DNA of 64,000 bases from Terriglobia bacterium (lineage in GTDB: Bacteria > Acidobacteriota > Terriglobia > Bryobacterales > Bryobacteraceae): assembly GCA_025350105.1 (NCBI GenBank), contig JANXYJ010000014.1:1-64000 (forward strand). Direction: 5' to 3'. A program made the position numbers and the translations under genes. Of the stretch, positions 1-9,098 are shown piece by piece. The first letter of the stretch is position 1; each line of letters begins with the position of its first letter. The notes beneath the pieces were generated by a model. It saw only the letters and a program-made list of their open reading frames with translations, did no database searches and was not told where the DNA came from.

Positions 1-445
1 CGATGCCGATGGTCTTGCCTTTCAGCATTCCACGCCCCGCTACTTCCCTCAGCACGAACGTGATCACCGCTTGATGCACGGCTTCGTCGAACAACCTTCT
101 GGTGCGCGACACCGTCACATGATCCGGCGTTGCTTCGCCCAAGCCGTAGTTCAGGAAGCGCCGCAGGCTCAGGCTATCGGCCACGCGCCAGCAGATCCCG
201 CGCTCGCTCGCGATGCCCTCGAAGAATCCGATCAGCAGCAGCCGGAAGTACACGCCTGGGGACATCGACGGGCGGCCTAGCTTCGTATGGTAGAACCGGC
301 GGCATTGCTCTTCGCAGAATGCGTCAAACTTCGCGCCGCTCAACACCGTGTTCAGCTTCTGGTAGAACGGGTGCCCGGGGGCTTCCGCTTGCTCGCTGGC
401 GTAAAACAGTTCTTCCTGTTTCTCTTCCTTGCTTCCCATCGCCAT
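1..445 (-). mobile_element. IS1182-family-like transposase, N-terminal part (runs off the left window edge)
   Basis: Open minus-strand frame absent from the ORF track (no stop inside the window). Translation MAMGSKEEKQEELFYASEQAEAPGHPFYQKLNTVLSGAKFDAFCEEQCRRFYHTKLGRPSMSPGVYFRLLLIGFFEGIASERGICWRVADSLSLRRFLNYGLGEATPDHVTVSRTRRLFDEAVHQ... is typical of the IS1182/DUF772 transposase N-terminus. Confidence 0.88.
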
Positions 446-499
446 GTCTGATCTTACAGTCAAAGCTCCCTATCGCAAAGTGATTTTAGACACAGGCTG

Positions 500-913
500 C
501 TAGGGTACTGTTACAGCGGAAATCTGTTCGTACTGAATCGCCTGCGGCACTTCATCCCCACCTGGAACGTGAATACGCTGGCGCAGTATTTTCTTTCCCT
601 GTTGCCGTCGACCAACGCGGTTTATCACGAGGGGAGAAAGCGGGTGATCGCAGACGTTGGCTGTCTGTATGACTCCTTGCGAACCATTCCTGGAATTGAT
701 GTTTATCCCACCGGCGCCAACTTTGTGTTGTTCAAACTGAATGGCGAAATAAACGCTACCGAGATGCAAGCACGCTTGTTGAACGAACATCGCATGTATG
801 TGCGGGACTGCTCGAATAAGATCGGGATGGACAACTTCCATATCCGTGTTGCGTCACAGGGCCGCGAAAAGGATTCCCAACTGGTGGAAGCGCTGAGAAT
901 TCTGTTGCCATGA
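500..913 (+). pseudogene. C-terminal fragment of a class I/II PLP aminotransferase (HisC/CobD-like), truncated at the IS boundary
   Basis: Frame reads LGYCYSGNLFVLNRLRHFIPTWNVNTLAQYFLSLLP...YPTGANFVLFKL...MYVRDCS...FHIRVAS. It resembles the C-terminal domain of HisC/CobD aminotransferases and lacks the N-terminal PLP-lysine part. Confidence 0.75.
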
Positions 914-1680
914 AGCGCCCCCGGGTTGTGGTGGTTACGCGCAGGACGGAGCGCAAACAGAGACACATCGACTATGTTGGCGAGGCGCATCTAGCGCTTT
1001 TGATTGGGCTGGAGATGCTGCCGGTGATGGTTCCGGTGGTCGAAGGTTCCCTGGTCTGCCTGCCCGACTACGTGGACCAGATGAGGGGCCTGCTGGTGGT
1101 GGAAGGAGAAGACGTGGAGCCGGAACATTGCCAAGCCCGGCCGGAAAACTTAAAATACTTAGAGAAGACCCACCCGCTGAAGGACAAGATGGAAATAGAA
1201 CTGATCCGTCATGCCCTGCGAAAAAAACTGCCGATACTGGCCATCTGCCGGGGGGCGCAATTGCTAAATGTGGTTTGCGGGGGGACGCTTTATGGAGATG
1301 TGCAAAAGGAAATTGGAAACGGCGGAAAGAAATCGCCTCTGAAGCATATCGATTTGTCGCACTATGACTCCTATCGACACGTGGTTTCGATTGCCGCGGG
1401 CAGTCCGTTGAAGAAGTGGTACGGGCGTGAGAGTTTGCTGGTGAATAGTTACCATCATCAGGGTATCCGCGATTTGGCAAAGCGTTTTCAGCCGATGGCA
1501 TATGCGGCGGACCGCCTGATAGAAGGCTATTACGATCCGCGGGCAGAATTTGTTGTAGGCCTGCAGTTTCATCCCGAGCGGATGCTGGAGGAAGCAGTCG
1601 GCAATGGGCGGCTGTGGAAAGCCTTTGGCGACGCCGTGCACCAAAAGCGAAGACTTGGGTCGCTTCCTGCGCTTCTTTAA
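910..1680 (+). CDS. Class I glutamine amidotransferase / gamma-glutamyl-gamma-aminobutyrate hydrolase family (peptidase C26)
   Basis: AICRGAQLLNVVCGGTLYGD (nucleophile Cys) and VVGLQFHPERM motifs. Confidence 0.88.
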   Translation: MKRPRVVVVTRRTERKQRHIDYVGEAHLALLIGLEMLPVMVPVVEGSLVCLPDYVDQMRGLLVVEGEDVEPEHCQARPENLKYLEKTHPLKDKMEIELIRHALRKKLPILAICRGAQLLNVVCGGTLYGDVQKEIGNGGKKSPLKHIDLSHYDSYRHVVSIAAGSPLKKWYGRESLLVNSYHHQGIRDLAKRFQPMAYAADRLIEGYYDPRAEFVVGLQFHPERMLEEAVGNGRLWKAFGDAVHQKRRLGSLPALL

Positions 1681-1725
1681 AAAATCCTGCGCTTCTGTAG
1701 AAGTTGCGTACGGAAGACACCGGCG

Positions 1726-2127
1726 CTAGCCGTTTTCGACGCGGGTCTTTATATCCGCGTACGCCAGATCGATCAGCCTGCTTAGGGCGGCGGCGTTTAG
1801 CGGCTTTCCCGGCCGCAGCTTGACATGGCGCATGAACCGGCCGGTGCCCTGCAACAGACGGTGTGGATCCGGCAGGGAGGCGCCTTGAAAGAAGCCTACG
1901 TTGACGTGGGACGTGAAGATGTTTACATAGGCGAAGGGCGCGTCTCCCAGACAGGCTACCGGACAGCCGTCATGCAAAAGCTCTCGCACTTCATCGCCGC
2001 ATTGGCGCATCACCTGGAACCACTCGCGCGCGATTGCTCCCAATTCACCTGCATGCGCTTGCAACCACGCATCAATGGCGGGGTCGTGCTCCACTGCGCC
2101 GTTGAAGCGCAGGAGGTCCGTTTTCAT
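1726..2127 (-). CDS. DUF1801 domain-containing protein
   Basis: 133 aa; YVNIFTSHVNVGFFQGASLPDPHRLLQGTGRFMRHVKL pattern of DUF1801. Confidence 0.7.
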   Translation of the reverse strand: MKTDLLRFNGAVEHDPAIDAWLQAHAGELGAIAREWFQVMRQCGDEVRELLHDGCPVACLGDAPFAYVNIFTSHVNVGFFQGASLPDPHRLLQGTGRFMRHVKLRPGKPLNAAALSRLIDLAYADIKTRVENG

Positions 2128-2194
2128 TTTCGGTTACTCCTTAAATTCCACATTCACCAGATGCACCAGGGAAGGGGAGGTCCGGATAGGTCAG

Positions 2195-2304
2195 GAGCCT
2201 GTCGGAGATAGATTTTCACGAACGTAAAATCAATCGTTTACGGAAATGTTCCGACGCCTAAGTTATTGATTTTTCGTCCAGCAACTCTTTTCTCCGACAG
2301 GCTC
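2195..2304. mobile_element. MITE-like non-autonomous element
   Basis: 14-bp perfect terminal inverted repeats GAGCCTGTCGGAGA (2195-2208) and TCTCCGACAGGCTC (2291-2304), flanked by direct TCAG duplications (2191-2194 and 2305-2308). Confidence 0.75.
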
Positions 2305-2325
2305 TCAGGCTGTCCCCGGTTCACC

Positions 2326-3114
2326 CTACAGCGGATGATCCGGCATCGCAATCGACCGCCAGATATGCGCTACCGCCGTATTGTCGAACCCCAAGCCTTC
2401 CGCCGGTTGCTTGAAGTGACGGCCCAATAAATCAGTGAACTCATCGAATTCCACCACGACGCCGGGCTCGAAGGAATAGAGGTCGTTCACGGTTAGTAGG
2501 CGCGGCAAATCGTACCAGGGGTGATTGCGGACCATGCTGTAGGTGGCTTCGATGTAAGGCTCTGGCTGGTAGTCCTCGCCGAACACTTCGCGGTAGAGCG
2601 CAGGGTACTGGTAGCCGAAGGCAGGGTCGGCATAAAATCGCAGGGCCTGATGATAGCGAATGGCGAAAGCGGTTTTCTCGGAAACGTACGGCTCAAAGAT
2701 CTGAGCCGACCACCAGCCGTGGTCCACGCGAATCAATTCCTGGGAGACGTCGTGTAACAGGCAGGCGAGAATTACTTCTTCCTGCATGCCGTTCTGGCGT
2801 GCACGATTCGCGCTCTGCAAAACGTGGTTGGCGGTGTGAAAAAACCGCAGACGGAAAAAATCCTTCAGCGTCGGCTTCGCCGGCATGGGCTGCAACTTCT
2901 TCACCGTCTTGCCTGCGTTGTGGAAAAGAAACCCCACGCCCTGCCGGTAGGTGCGCGTTTCGATTTGCGCTTCTACCTGGGCTGCGGTGGGAAAACGCGC
3001 AATTTTCCCCTGCAAGTGATGCTCCAGCGCATCCGCCTTGGCTTCAGACGTCAACCGGCGCACCGCGTCGTCGCCACCCAACTGGGCGATGATTTCTTCG
3101 CGATCATGGCTCAT
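2326..3114 (-). CDS. HD-domain phosphohydrolase-like protein
   Basis: FFHTANHVLQSA...ACLLHDVSQELIRVDHGWWSAQIFEPYVSEKTAFAIRYHQALRF; His/HD spacing typical of HD domains. Confidence 0.7.
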   Translation of the reverse strand: MSHDREEIIAQLGGDDAVRRLTSEAKADALEHHLQGKIARFPTAAQVEAQIETRTYRQGVGFLFHNAGKTVKKLQPMPAKPTLKDFFRLRFFHTANHVLQSANRARQNGMQEEVILACLLHDVSQELIRVDHGWWSAQIFEPYVSEKTAFAIRYHQALRFYADPAFGYQYPALYREVFGEDYQPEPYIEATYSMVRNHPWYDLPRLLTVNDLYSFEPGVVVEFDEFTDLLGRHFKQPAEGLGFDNTAVAHIWRSIAMPDHPL

Positions 3115-3292
3115 GCTCTCAGTGTAGACCGGGTAATTTCAATTCGGGCAAGCCTATGGTTATGGAGTCACGATGCTGCGGAAGGCGGACGCGCCAGGCC
3201 CGGATAATTTTCCAGGGTTGCTTGCGGACCTGGATGAGCTTCCCGGCCCTGGAGGCCCGAGCTACTTGGAGATAGGAGCTACCTGATGATTG

Positions 3293-3712
3293 CTACTCGC
3301 CGATGATTTTCACAAGCGCGCGTTTTCTGCGGCGGCCGTCGAACTCTCCGTAGAAAATCTGCTCCCACGGGCCGAAGTCCAACTTGCCTTTTGTGATCGC
3401 TACAACCACCTCGCGGCCCATGATTTGGCGCTTCATGTGAGCATCGGCGTTGTCCTCGCCTGTGCGATTGTGCAGGTACTGAGACGTGGGCTCGTGCGGG
3501 GCTAGTTTCTCCAGCCACTGGTCGTAGTCCTGATGCAGGCCGCTTTCGTTGTCGTTGATGAAGACGGAGGCGGTAATGTGCATGGCATTCACCAGGACAA
3601 GCCCTTCCTTAACCCCAGATTCTTTTAGGCATTCCTCAACTTGGCGGGTAATGTTCACGAACCCGCGCCGGGCGGGTACTTCAAACCACAATTCACGCCG
3701 ATAACTAAGCAT
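3293..3712 (-). CDS. Secondary thiamine-phosphate synthase enzyme / YjbQ family (UPF0047)
   Basis: [33 protein letters not shown]...[41 protein letters not shown]. Confidence 0.9.
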   Translation of the reverse strand: MLSYRRELWFEVPARRGFVNITRQVEECLKESGVKEGLVLVNAMHITASVFINDNESGLHQDYDQWLEKLAPHEPTSQYLHNRTGEDNADAHMKRQIMGREVVVAITKGKLDFGPWEQIFYGEFDGRRRKRALVKIIGE

Positions 3713-3785
3713 AAAGGAAGATCCTTATAGAAACGGTCTGGAGACCAGTGTAGGTTATGAAGCGGGAACTTAGAGGGTTGCACGA

Positions 3786-4199
3786 ATGAAGAGTGGGAAG
3801 CAGCGGCGCGCCGAACTGGATACGAAGAAACAAGCCCGTAAAGACCGGCGGCTTCGCAAGATGAAAACTTTCCTCGACTTGGACAGGCTTGAACAGCCAC
3901 GTGCGGCCCTACCTGAACCACTGGTGGTTAGCCGGAATCTGGCGCCGGATGGAAGCTACAGCCTTCCCGATTTCGTCTCTCGTGGCTACTACAGAGACAA
4001 ACCCTTTTCCTGCGAAGCCTGCGGCACGCGCGAAGTTTGGACCGCTACCCAGCAAAAGTGGTGGTATGAGGTTGCCAAGGGTGGAGTTTGGACAACGGCC
4101 CGACTGTGCCGCCCGTGCCGCCGGCGGAAGCGGGAGCGGAAGAACGAAGCCCGGCGGGTTCATCTGGAAGGGCTGGAGCGCAAGAAGCGGAAGGCATGA
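3786..4199 (+). CDS. Zinc-ribbon domain-containing protein
   Basis: Two CxxC pairs: FSCEACGTREVWTATQQKWWYEVAKGGVWTTARLCRPCRRRKR. Confidence 0.75.
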   Translation: MKSGKQRRAELDTKKQARKDRRLRKMKTFLDLDRLEQPRAALPEPLVVSRNLAPDGSYSLPDFVSRGYYRDKPFSCEACGTREVWTATQQKWWYEVAKGGVWTTARLCRPCRRRKRERKNEARRVHLEGLERKKRKA

Positions 4200-4309
4200 A
4201 ATAGGCCCGCATCAATTTGTTACACTTTTGGTTGGGCTTGCGGTTGGTATGAAATTTTAAAGATCGTTTACTTATTGATTTCTCAACACTTAGGGAGCTT
4301 GGTTTAGGA

Positions 4310-6052
4310 ATGAAAGCAACCCATAATGCAGTCCACCGCGCGGTGATGTCCGCTGTGCTTGTCACCGTACTGGTGCTGGCTGCTATTTTTGCAACCGGCT
4401 GCGCATCCACTGCTGCTGCCACGCGGATGGCCGCCCGGCACTATTTCGTGCCTCCCGTGCCCATCATGATTCCGGCAACGGTAGCGGCGATCGATCCGCC
4501 GGAGGTGGTTCCGGCCTTGACGGTGGGGCTGTATGTGAATGAAAGCCCACAGTTTGGTAGCCGGCTACCGGTGGTTACCCGGCCCAGCGACGCGGATTTT
4601 TTGATTCGCGCCTCCGATGAACGGTTTGCGGCGGGTAAGCGCGCTTTGCAGGACGGCCGAAAACCGGATGCACGGCGCGAATTCGATAAAGCGATCGAAA
4701 CCCTGCTGACCGTGCCGGACAACGTAGCAGAACGGGCACGGGTGGAACGGCATCTGGAAGAATTGATTGAGCAAATTTACCGTTACGATATTGATGAGTT
4801 AGGTGCGGCCCAGAAGGGCTCGGGCGAAGAGGCGAACTACGAGAAATCGCCGCTCGAAGGCATTATCGATATGACGTTCCCCATCGATCCCGACTCTCGC
4901 AGCAAGGTGCGGGATGAGATTTCGAGGACGGCCTCACAATTGCCGCTGGAAGTGCCGGATCCGGTGGTGAGTTTCATCAACTACTTTTCGTCCCCGCAAG
5001 GGAAGAAGGTTTTGACGTTCGGGTTGCGGCACTCCGGACGCTATAAACCGATGATCGAAAGAATTTTGCGCGATGAAGGCGTACCGCAGGAACTGATCTT
5101 TTTGGCGCAGGCGGAGTCTGGATTCTTTCCGCGAGCGCGTTCCAATGCGGAGTGCGTCGGGCTGTGGCAGTTCCAGGGCGCCAGGGGCCGGGAGTATGGG
5201 TTGAACCAGACTCCGGCAACCGATGACCGGATGGATCCGGAAAAAGCTACGCGCGCCGCGGCCAAACATTTGCACGATCTGTATACCCATTTCGGGGATT
5301 GGTATCTGGCCATGGCGGCCTACAATTGCGGACCCGGTTGCGTGGATTCGGCGATCCTGCGAACCGGCTATGCGGACTTCTGGACGTTGCGGCGGCTGGG
5401 AGTTTTGCCTGGGGAAACCGCGAATTACGTACCCATCATTCTGGCCATGACCGTGATGGCCAAAAATCCCAAAGACTACGGTCTGGATGATGTGGAGTTT
5501 GAAGCGCCGGTGGCCTACGATACGGTTGAACTGGAATCGCCAACGCATTTGGCACTGCTGGCGGAAGCCATGGACCGGCCGGTTTCCGAATTGCGAGAAT
5601 TGAACCCCAGTCTACTAAGGCTGGTGGCGCCAGAGGGATTTGCTCTGCATGTACCCAAGGGCACCCTGCCGCAGGTGGAAGCAGCTCTGCAGGTAGTTCC
5701 GGCATCCCGGCGCGACGCGTGGCGGCTGCACCGGATGAACCCCGACGATAGTTTCCCAACAATGGCTAAGCGCTATGGCTTAGCACCGGCGGTGCTAAGC
5801 GCGGCCAATCGTGAAGTGCTTCCAGAGGCGGGGAACTGGGCTGTGATTCCGGCCGCTTACCCTGGCGATCCGGTCCCGGTAGCCAGAATGCGGACAGGAC
5901 GTTATCCGGTTCGTGCGGCGATTCGGAAACCGGCAGCCGCACCGGCCATCGCGTTAATAGCGGGGACAGCACATGCGGCAGTCACTAAGGCTCCCACCAA
6001 AACAACCCTGGCAAAAGCATCGCCGAATCCGGTGAAACGCATCGCCCGTTGA
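4310..6052 (+). CDS. Lytic transglycosylase (SLT domain, MltD-like) lipoprotein
   Basis: Lipobox-like ATGCAST; QELIFLAQAESGFFPRARSNAECVGLWQFQGARGREYGL...DDRMDPEKATRAAAKHLHDLYTHFGDWYLAMAAYNCGPG catalytic SLT motifs. Confidence 0.9.
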   Translation: MKATHNAVHRAVMSAVLVTVLVLAAIFATGCASTAAATRMAARHYFVPPVPIMIPATVAAIDPPEVVPALTVGLYVNESPQFGSRLPVVTRPSDADFLIRASDERFAAGKRALQDGRKPDARREFDKAIETLLTVPDNVAERARVERHLEELIEQIYRYDIDELGAAQKGSGEEANYEKSPLEGIIDMTFPIDPDSRSKVRDEISRTASQLPLEVPDPVVSFINYFSSPQGKKVLTFGLRHSGRYKPMIERILRDEGVPQELIFLAQAESGFFPRARSNAECVGLWQFQGARGREYGLNQTPATDDRMDPEKATRAAAKHLHDLYTHFGDWYLAMAAYNCGPGCVDSAILRTGYADFWTLRRLGVLPGETANYVPIILAMTVMAKNPKDYGLDDVEFEAPVAYDTVELESPTHLALLAEAMDRPVSELRELNPSLLRLVAPEGFALHVPKGTLPQVEAALQVVPASRRDAWRLHRMNPDDSFPTMAKRYGLAPAVLSAANREVLPEAGNWAVIPAAYPGDPVPVARMRTGRYPVRAAIRKPAAAPAIALIAGTAHAAVTKAPTKTTLAKASPNPVKRIAR

Positions 6053-6156
6053 TGCGTGGCGTTGACTTCTCATGGCATGTTCCATGTTTTCGCTTGCATC
6101 CCGCAGAAAACGCGATATTCTGGACTTCTAAATTACACTCCTACCAGGAGGGCACA

Positions 6157-6762
6157 ATGGAATTTCGTTTTGGACCTGATGAAGATGAACTTGATGAATT
6201 TGACGATCACGGTGAACTCCATATCGACGACGTAGGGGAATACGGACTCGACGATGAGGAAGACGACGATCTTCCCGTATTGGTTTCCACGTTACCCATA
6301 TCCGTGCTGGCAACACCGGTTGTGATTGTAGAAACGATGGAAATCATGGAGACAACCCCGGAAGAGGCGGCCCATGTGACCGGAGCCGAACCCGCGCCTC
6401 CGCAGCGCAAACCAGCGGTAGCTGCGAAAAAAGCTGTGGCCCAGAAGACGGCAGCAAAGAAGACGGCAGCCAAGACCGCGCCCTCCAAGAAAGTGGTTGC
6501 GAAGCCGGCAACCAAGAAAGCCGTGAACACAGCGGCATCCAAAAAAGTGGCTAAGCCAAAACCGGCAGCCAAGAAAGCAGTGATGAAGAAAACGGTAGCG
6601 AAAAAAGCAGCCACGAAGGTTGTGGCGAAGAAGGTTGTCGCGAAGAAAGTTGTGGCGAAGAAGGTGGTCGCGAAGAAAGTCGTGGCGAAAGCGCCACTCA
6701 AGAAGACTGCGGTAAAGAAGAAAGTTACCGCCAAGAAAGTAGCGGCCAAGAAAAAGAAGTAG
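6157..6762 (+). CDS. Histone H1-like lysine-rich repetitive protein with acidic N-terminus
   Basis: ATG at 6157 preceded by aggaggg. Acidic N-terminus (FGPDEDELDEFDDHGELHIDDVGEYGLDDEEDDD), then AAKKTAAKK and (KKVVA)n repeats. The ORF track start at 6049 is probably too far upstream. Confidence 0.75.
   Translation: MEFRFGPDEDELDEFDDHGELHIDDVGEYGLDDEEDDDLPVLVSTLPISVLATPVVIVETMEIMETTPEEAAHVTGAEPAPPQRKPAVAAKKAVAQKTAAKKTAAKTAPSKKVVAKPATKKAVNTAASKKVAKPKPAAKKAVMKKTVAKKAATKVVAKKVVAKKVVAKKVVAKKVVAKAPLKKTAVKKKVTAKKVAAKKKK
6616..6690 (+). repeat. 15-bp coding tandem repeat (5 units) encoding KVVAK
   Basis: aaggttgtggcgaag / aaggttgtcgcgaag / aaagttgtggcgaag / aaggtggtcgcgaag / aaagtcgtggcgaaa. Confidence 0.9.
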
Positions 6763-6795
6763 CCAAAGGCTGCGTATTAGAGTGGGAAGCAAAAG

Positions 6796-6830
6796 CGGGG
6801 CCGAGAACATCGGCCCCGTTCTTATTTTCG
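6796..6830 (+). terminator. Rho-independent terminator after the histone-like gene
   Basis: Stem CGGGGCCGA/TCGGCCCCG with loop GAACA followed by TTCTTATTTT. Confidence 0.8.
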
Positions 6831-6859
6831 TGATTGCCGTGCAGTGCTAATATTTGGCG

Positions 6860-7087
6860 TTATTCGTCTTTTTTACTGACTACGCTACGGCAGCGCTCAT
6901 ACAGACTGATCAGCGCATCCACCTGCTCATCGGCCGTTTTCAGGGCTTTCCCGCCGAATCCGGCCGTACTCGAGCTTTTCCCTAAGCCCGTTGTAGACGC
7001 GATAAAGCGCATCAGCTCTAGCGCTACTTCTTCCTTGCTCGATCCGCCGCCCGGTGGGCGGGGGGTGGTATCCTTCTCTTCGGTCAT
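6860..7087 (-). CDS. Small hypothetical protein
   Basis: 75 aa ORF convergent to the terminator; no family recognised. Confidence 0.5.
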   Translation of the reverse strand: MTEEKDTTPRPPGGGSSKEEVALELMRFIASTTGLGKSSSTAGFGGKALKTADEQVDALISLYERCRSVVSKKDE

Positions 7088-7149
7088 ATAATCCTAAGGT
7101 AGTGCATTTCTGAGTCCGAAAATTGAGCCCGCGAAACCACTAGCTAATA

Positions 7150-7986
7150 ATGCCTGTTAACGCAGTCCGTCTGATCCGCAAAATGCGTGGCGGAGCGCAG
7201 GCTCATTTGATTGAAGCTAGCGACGGACAGCATTACGTAGTCAAATTTCTGAACAACCCGCAACATCGCAGGATTTTGGTGAACGAATGGATATCGGGTG
7301 TACTCCTGCGGTATCTGGGGCTATCCACACCAGAGGCAGCGTTGGTGGAGATTACCGGGGATTTCCTGCGCGATAACCCGGAAGTATTTATTCAGTTGGG
7401 CTCCGCCCGGCACGCGGTGATGCATGGCTGGCACTTTGGATCGCGGTTTCCGGGTAACCCAGCGCGGACGGTGGTCTATGATTTTTTGCCGGATACCCTG
7501 CTGACGCAGGTTACCAATCGGCAGGAGTTTGCGGGGCTGCTGGCGTTCGACCAATGGACCGGGAACGCGGACTCCCGGCAGGCTATATTTTTTCGGGCGC
7601 GGCTGCGCGAGTGGCTGCCGAGGTTTGAGGAGCATCCTCAAAAGCTGGGATTCGTGGCGCAAATGGTAGATCACGGTTTTGTCTTTGACGGACCAAACTG
7701 GCGCTTCGGCGATTCGCCGCTGCTGGGAGTTTACTTTCGCCCGGCGGTTTACGAAGGGGTACGAGGCCTGGACGATTTTCAACCCTGGCTGGAACGGATT
7801 GTCCATTTTCCGGAACACGTGATCGATCAGGCGATCCGGCAGATACCGTCGGCCTGGATCGATGGCGAGGAAGCGGCGTTGCAGCAATTGTTAGAACAGC
7901 TGATGACCCGTCGGCGAAGGGTTCCGGATCTGCTGGAGAACTGCCGTCAGGCGCGAGGTCATTTCTTTCCCAATTGGCCGGCCTAA
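7150..7986 (+). CDS. HipA-like kinase-fold protein (HipA_2 type)
   Basis: GGAQAHLIEASDGQHYVVKFLNNPQHRRILVNEWISGVLLRYLGL...LAFDQWTGNADSRQAIFFR...MVDHGFVFDG resemble HipA-like kinase motifs. Confidence 0.65.
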   Translation: MPVNAVRLIRKMRGGAQAHLIEASDGQHYVVKFLNNPQHRRILVNEWISGVLLRYLGLSTPEAALVEITGDFLRDNPEVFIQLGSARHAVMHGWHFGSRFPGNPARTVVYDFLPDTLLTQVTNRQEFAGLLAFDQWTGNADSRQAIFFRARLREWLPRFEEHPQKLGFVAQMVDHGFVFDGPNWRFGDSPLLGVYFRPAVYEGVRGLDDFQPWLERIVHFPEHVIDQAIRQIPSAWIDGEEAALQQLLEQLMTRRRRVPDLLENCRQARGHFFPNWPA

Positions 7987-8061
7987 AACTTGCGGAGGTA
8001 GGCTATCACCTTAGACGGGGAATCGTTTAAGCGGAACAATTCAGGTACACTATTCATACAA

Positions 8062-8700
8062 GTGGCTACAGACCTGCTGGTGGTTGATCCAGAGCAACCC
8101 GATCCCCTGACGATTGACAAGGCGTGCGCCGAGATCAAACGCGGTGCGGTGCTAGCCATCCCGACGGGCGCGCTTTATAGTCTGATCGCGGATCCGCTGA
8201 ACCTGCATGCGGTCGGCCGCGTGTTTGCGGCGAAAGGCCGCGAGAAAGAGCGTGCGCTTCCGTTGCTGGTAAGCGACGTGGTGATGGCCGAGGATCTGGC
8301 CAAGGACATTTCCCCGCGTTTCTATCTGCTGGCCCGCCGCTTCTGGCCGGGCCCGCTGACCATCATCGTTTCGGCTTCCTCACGGGTGCCGCTGAAACTG
8401 ACGGGCAATACGGGGCGCATCGCACTGCGTCAGCCGCGCTCGAAGATTGCGCAAGCGATTCTGGAAAAACTGGGGCAGCCGTTGATCGCCACTAGCGCGA
8501 ACCTGTCTGGCATGCCCACTTGCTCCAGCGGCATAGAGGTTTTTGGCGTGATGGACGGACGGGTGGACCTGGTTCTGGACGGGGGACAGGCGACGGGTGG
8601 GGGCGCTACCACTGTGGATATTACCGAGCCTTATTGGCGGGTGATTAAAGAGGGCATGATTACCGAGAGGGATGTAGCCGAAGTCTTGCGCGGAACCTAA
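8062..8700 (+). CDS. L-threonylcarbamoyladenylate synthase (Sua5/YciO/YrdC family)
   Basis: GAVLAIPTGALYSLIADPL...FAAKGREKERALPLLVS...FWPGPLTIIV...RLPRS-like region...LIATSANLSG. Confidence 0.9.
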   Translation: MATDLLVVDPEQPDPLTIDKACAEIKRGAVLAIPTGALYSLIADPLNLHAVGRVFAAKGREKERALPLLVSDVVMAEDLAKDISPRFYLLARRFWPGPLTIIVSASSRVPLKLTGNTGRIALRQPRSKIAQAILEKLGQPLIATSANLSGMPTCSSGIEVFGVMDGRVDLVLDGGQATGGGATTVDITEPYWRVIKEGMITERDVAEVLRGT

Positions 8701-8948
8701 TGCCCATACGGGAAACGACAGAATATAAATAACTTGAATGCGTATTGTCCGACAAACGTCAGATTTATGTCATACGAAAAGCGGCCTTAAACCTAGTACT
8801 CCGGGCCGCTCAGGATCATCTGAAAGCCGGACCCCATTCTCCCGCACAATTTCCGTTCAATTTCCAGACAATCTGGGGTATCATCTTCTTGGAGCGTTCC
8901 TGCCGCGATCGTGTGCGGCCTCTAAAAATTGATCCGATAGTCAATGTC

Positions 8949-9098
8949 ATGGAGCCCGTCTCGTTTTACGTGCCGGTGTGCAAGCTCCGGCTGGTTCACT
9001 CCAGCCATGGAGAAGCCTAAAGGTGCTCGGAGGGTTCCCCCCTTGTAATCTTCGGGGTCAATGACAGGGGCTGGGGACGGCGTGGTGGTGCGCTCCAT
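8949..9098 (+). ncRNA. ssrS: 6S RNA (ssrS-like)
   Basis: Closing stem ATGGAGC/GCTCCAT; internal GGCTGG-TTCACT-CCAGCC hairpin; GGAGAAGCCTAAAGGTGC followed by a CCCCTTGTAATCTTCGGGG hairpin-like segment, recognised as 6S-like; lies upstream of the ymdB-type gene. No covariance search was run. Confidence 0.68.

Noticed and set aside
6207-6810. Antisense ORFs of 180 and 172 aa opposite the histone-like gene
   Set aside because: Phe/Ala-rich translation is the mirror of the Lys-rich repeat; typical artefact of repetitive codons.
8745-9020. ORF of 91 aa (and 8738-8932)
   Set aside because: Overlaps the 6S-like RNA, atypical composition, no recognisable protein.
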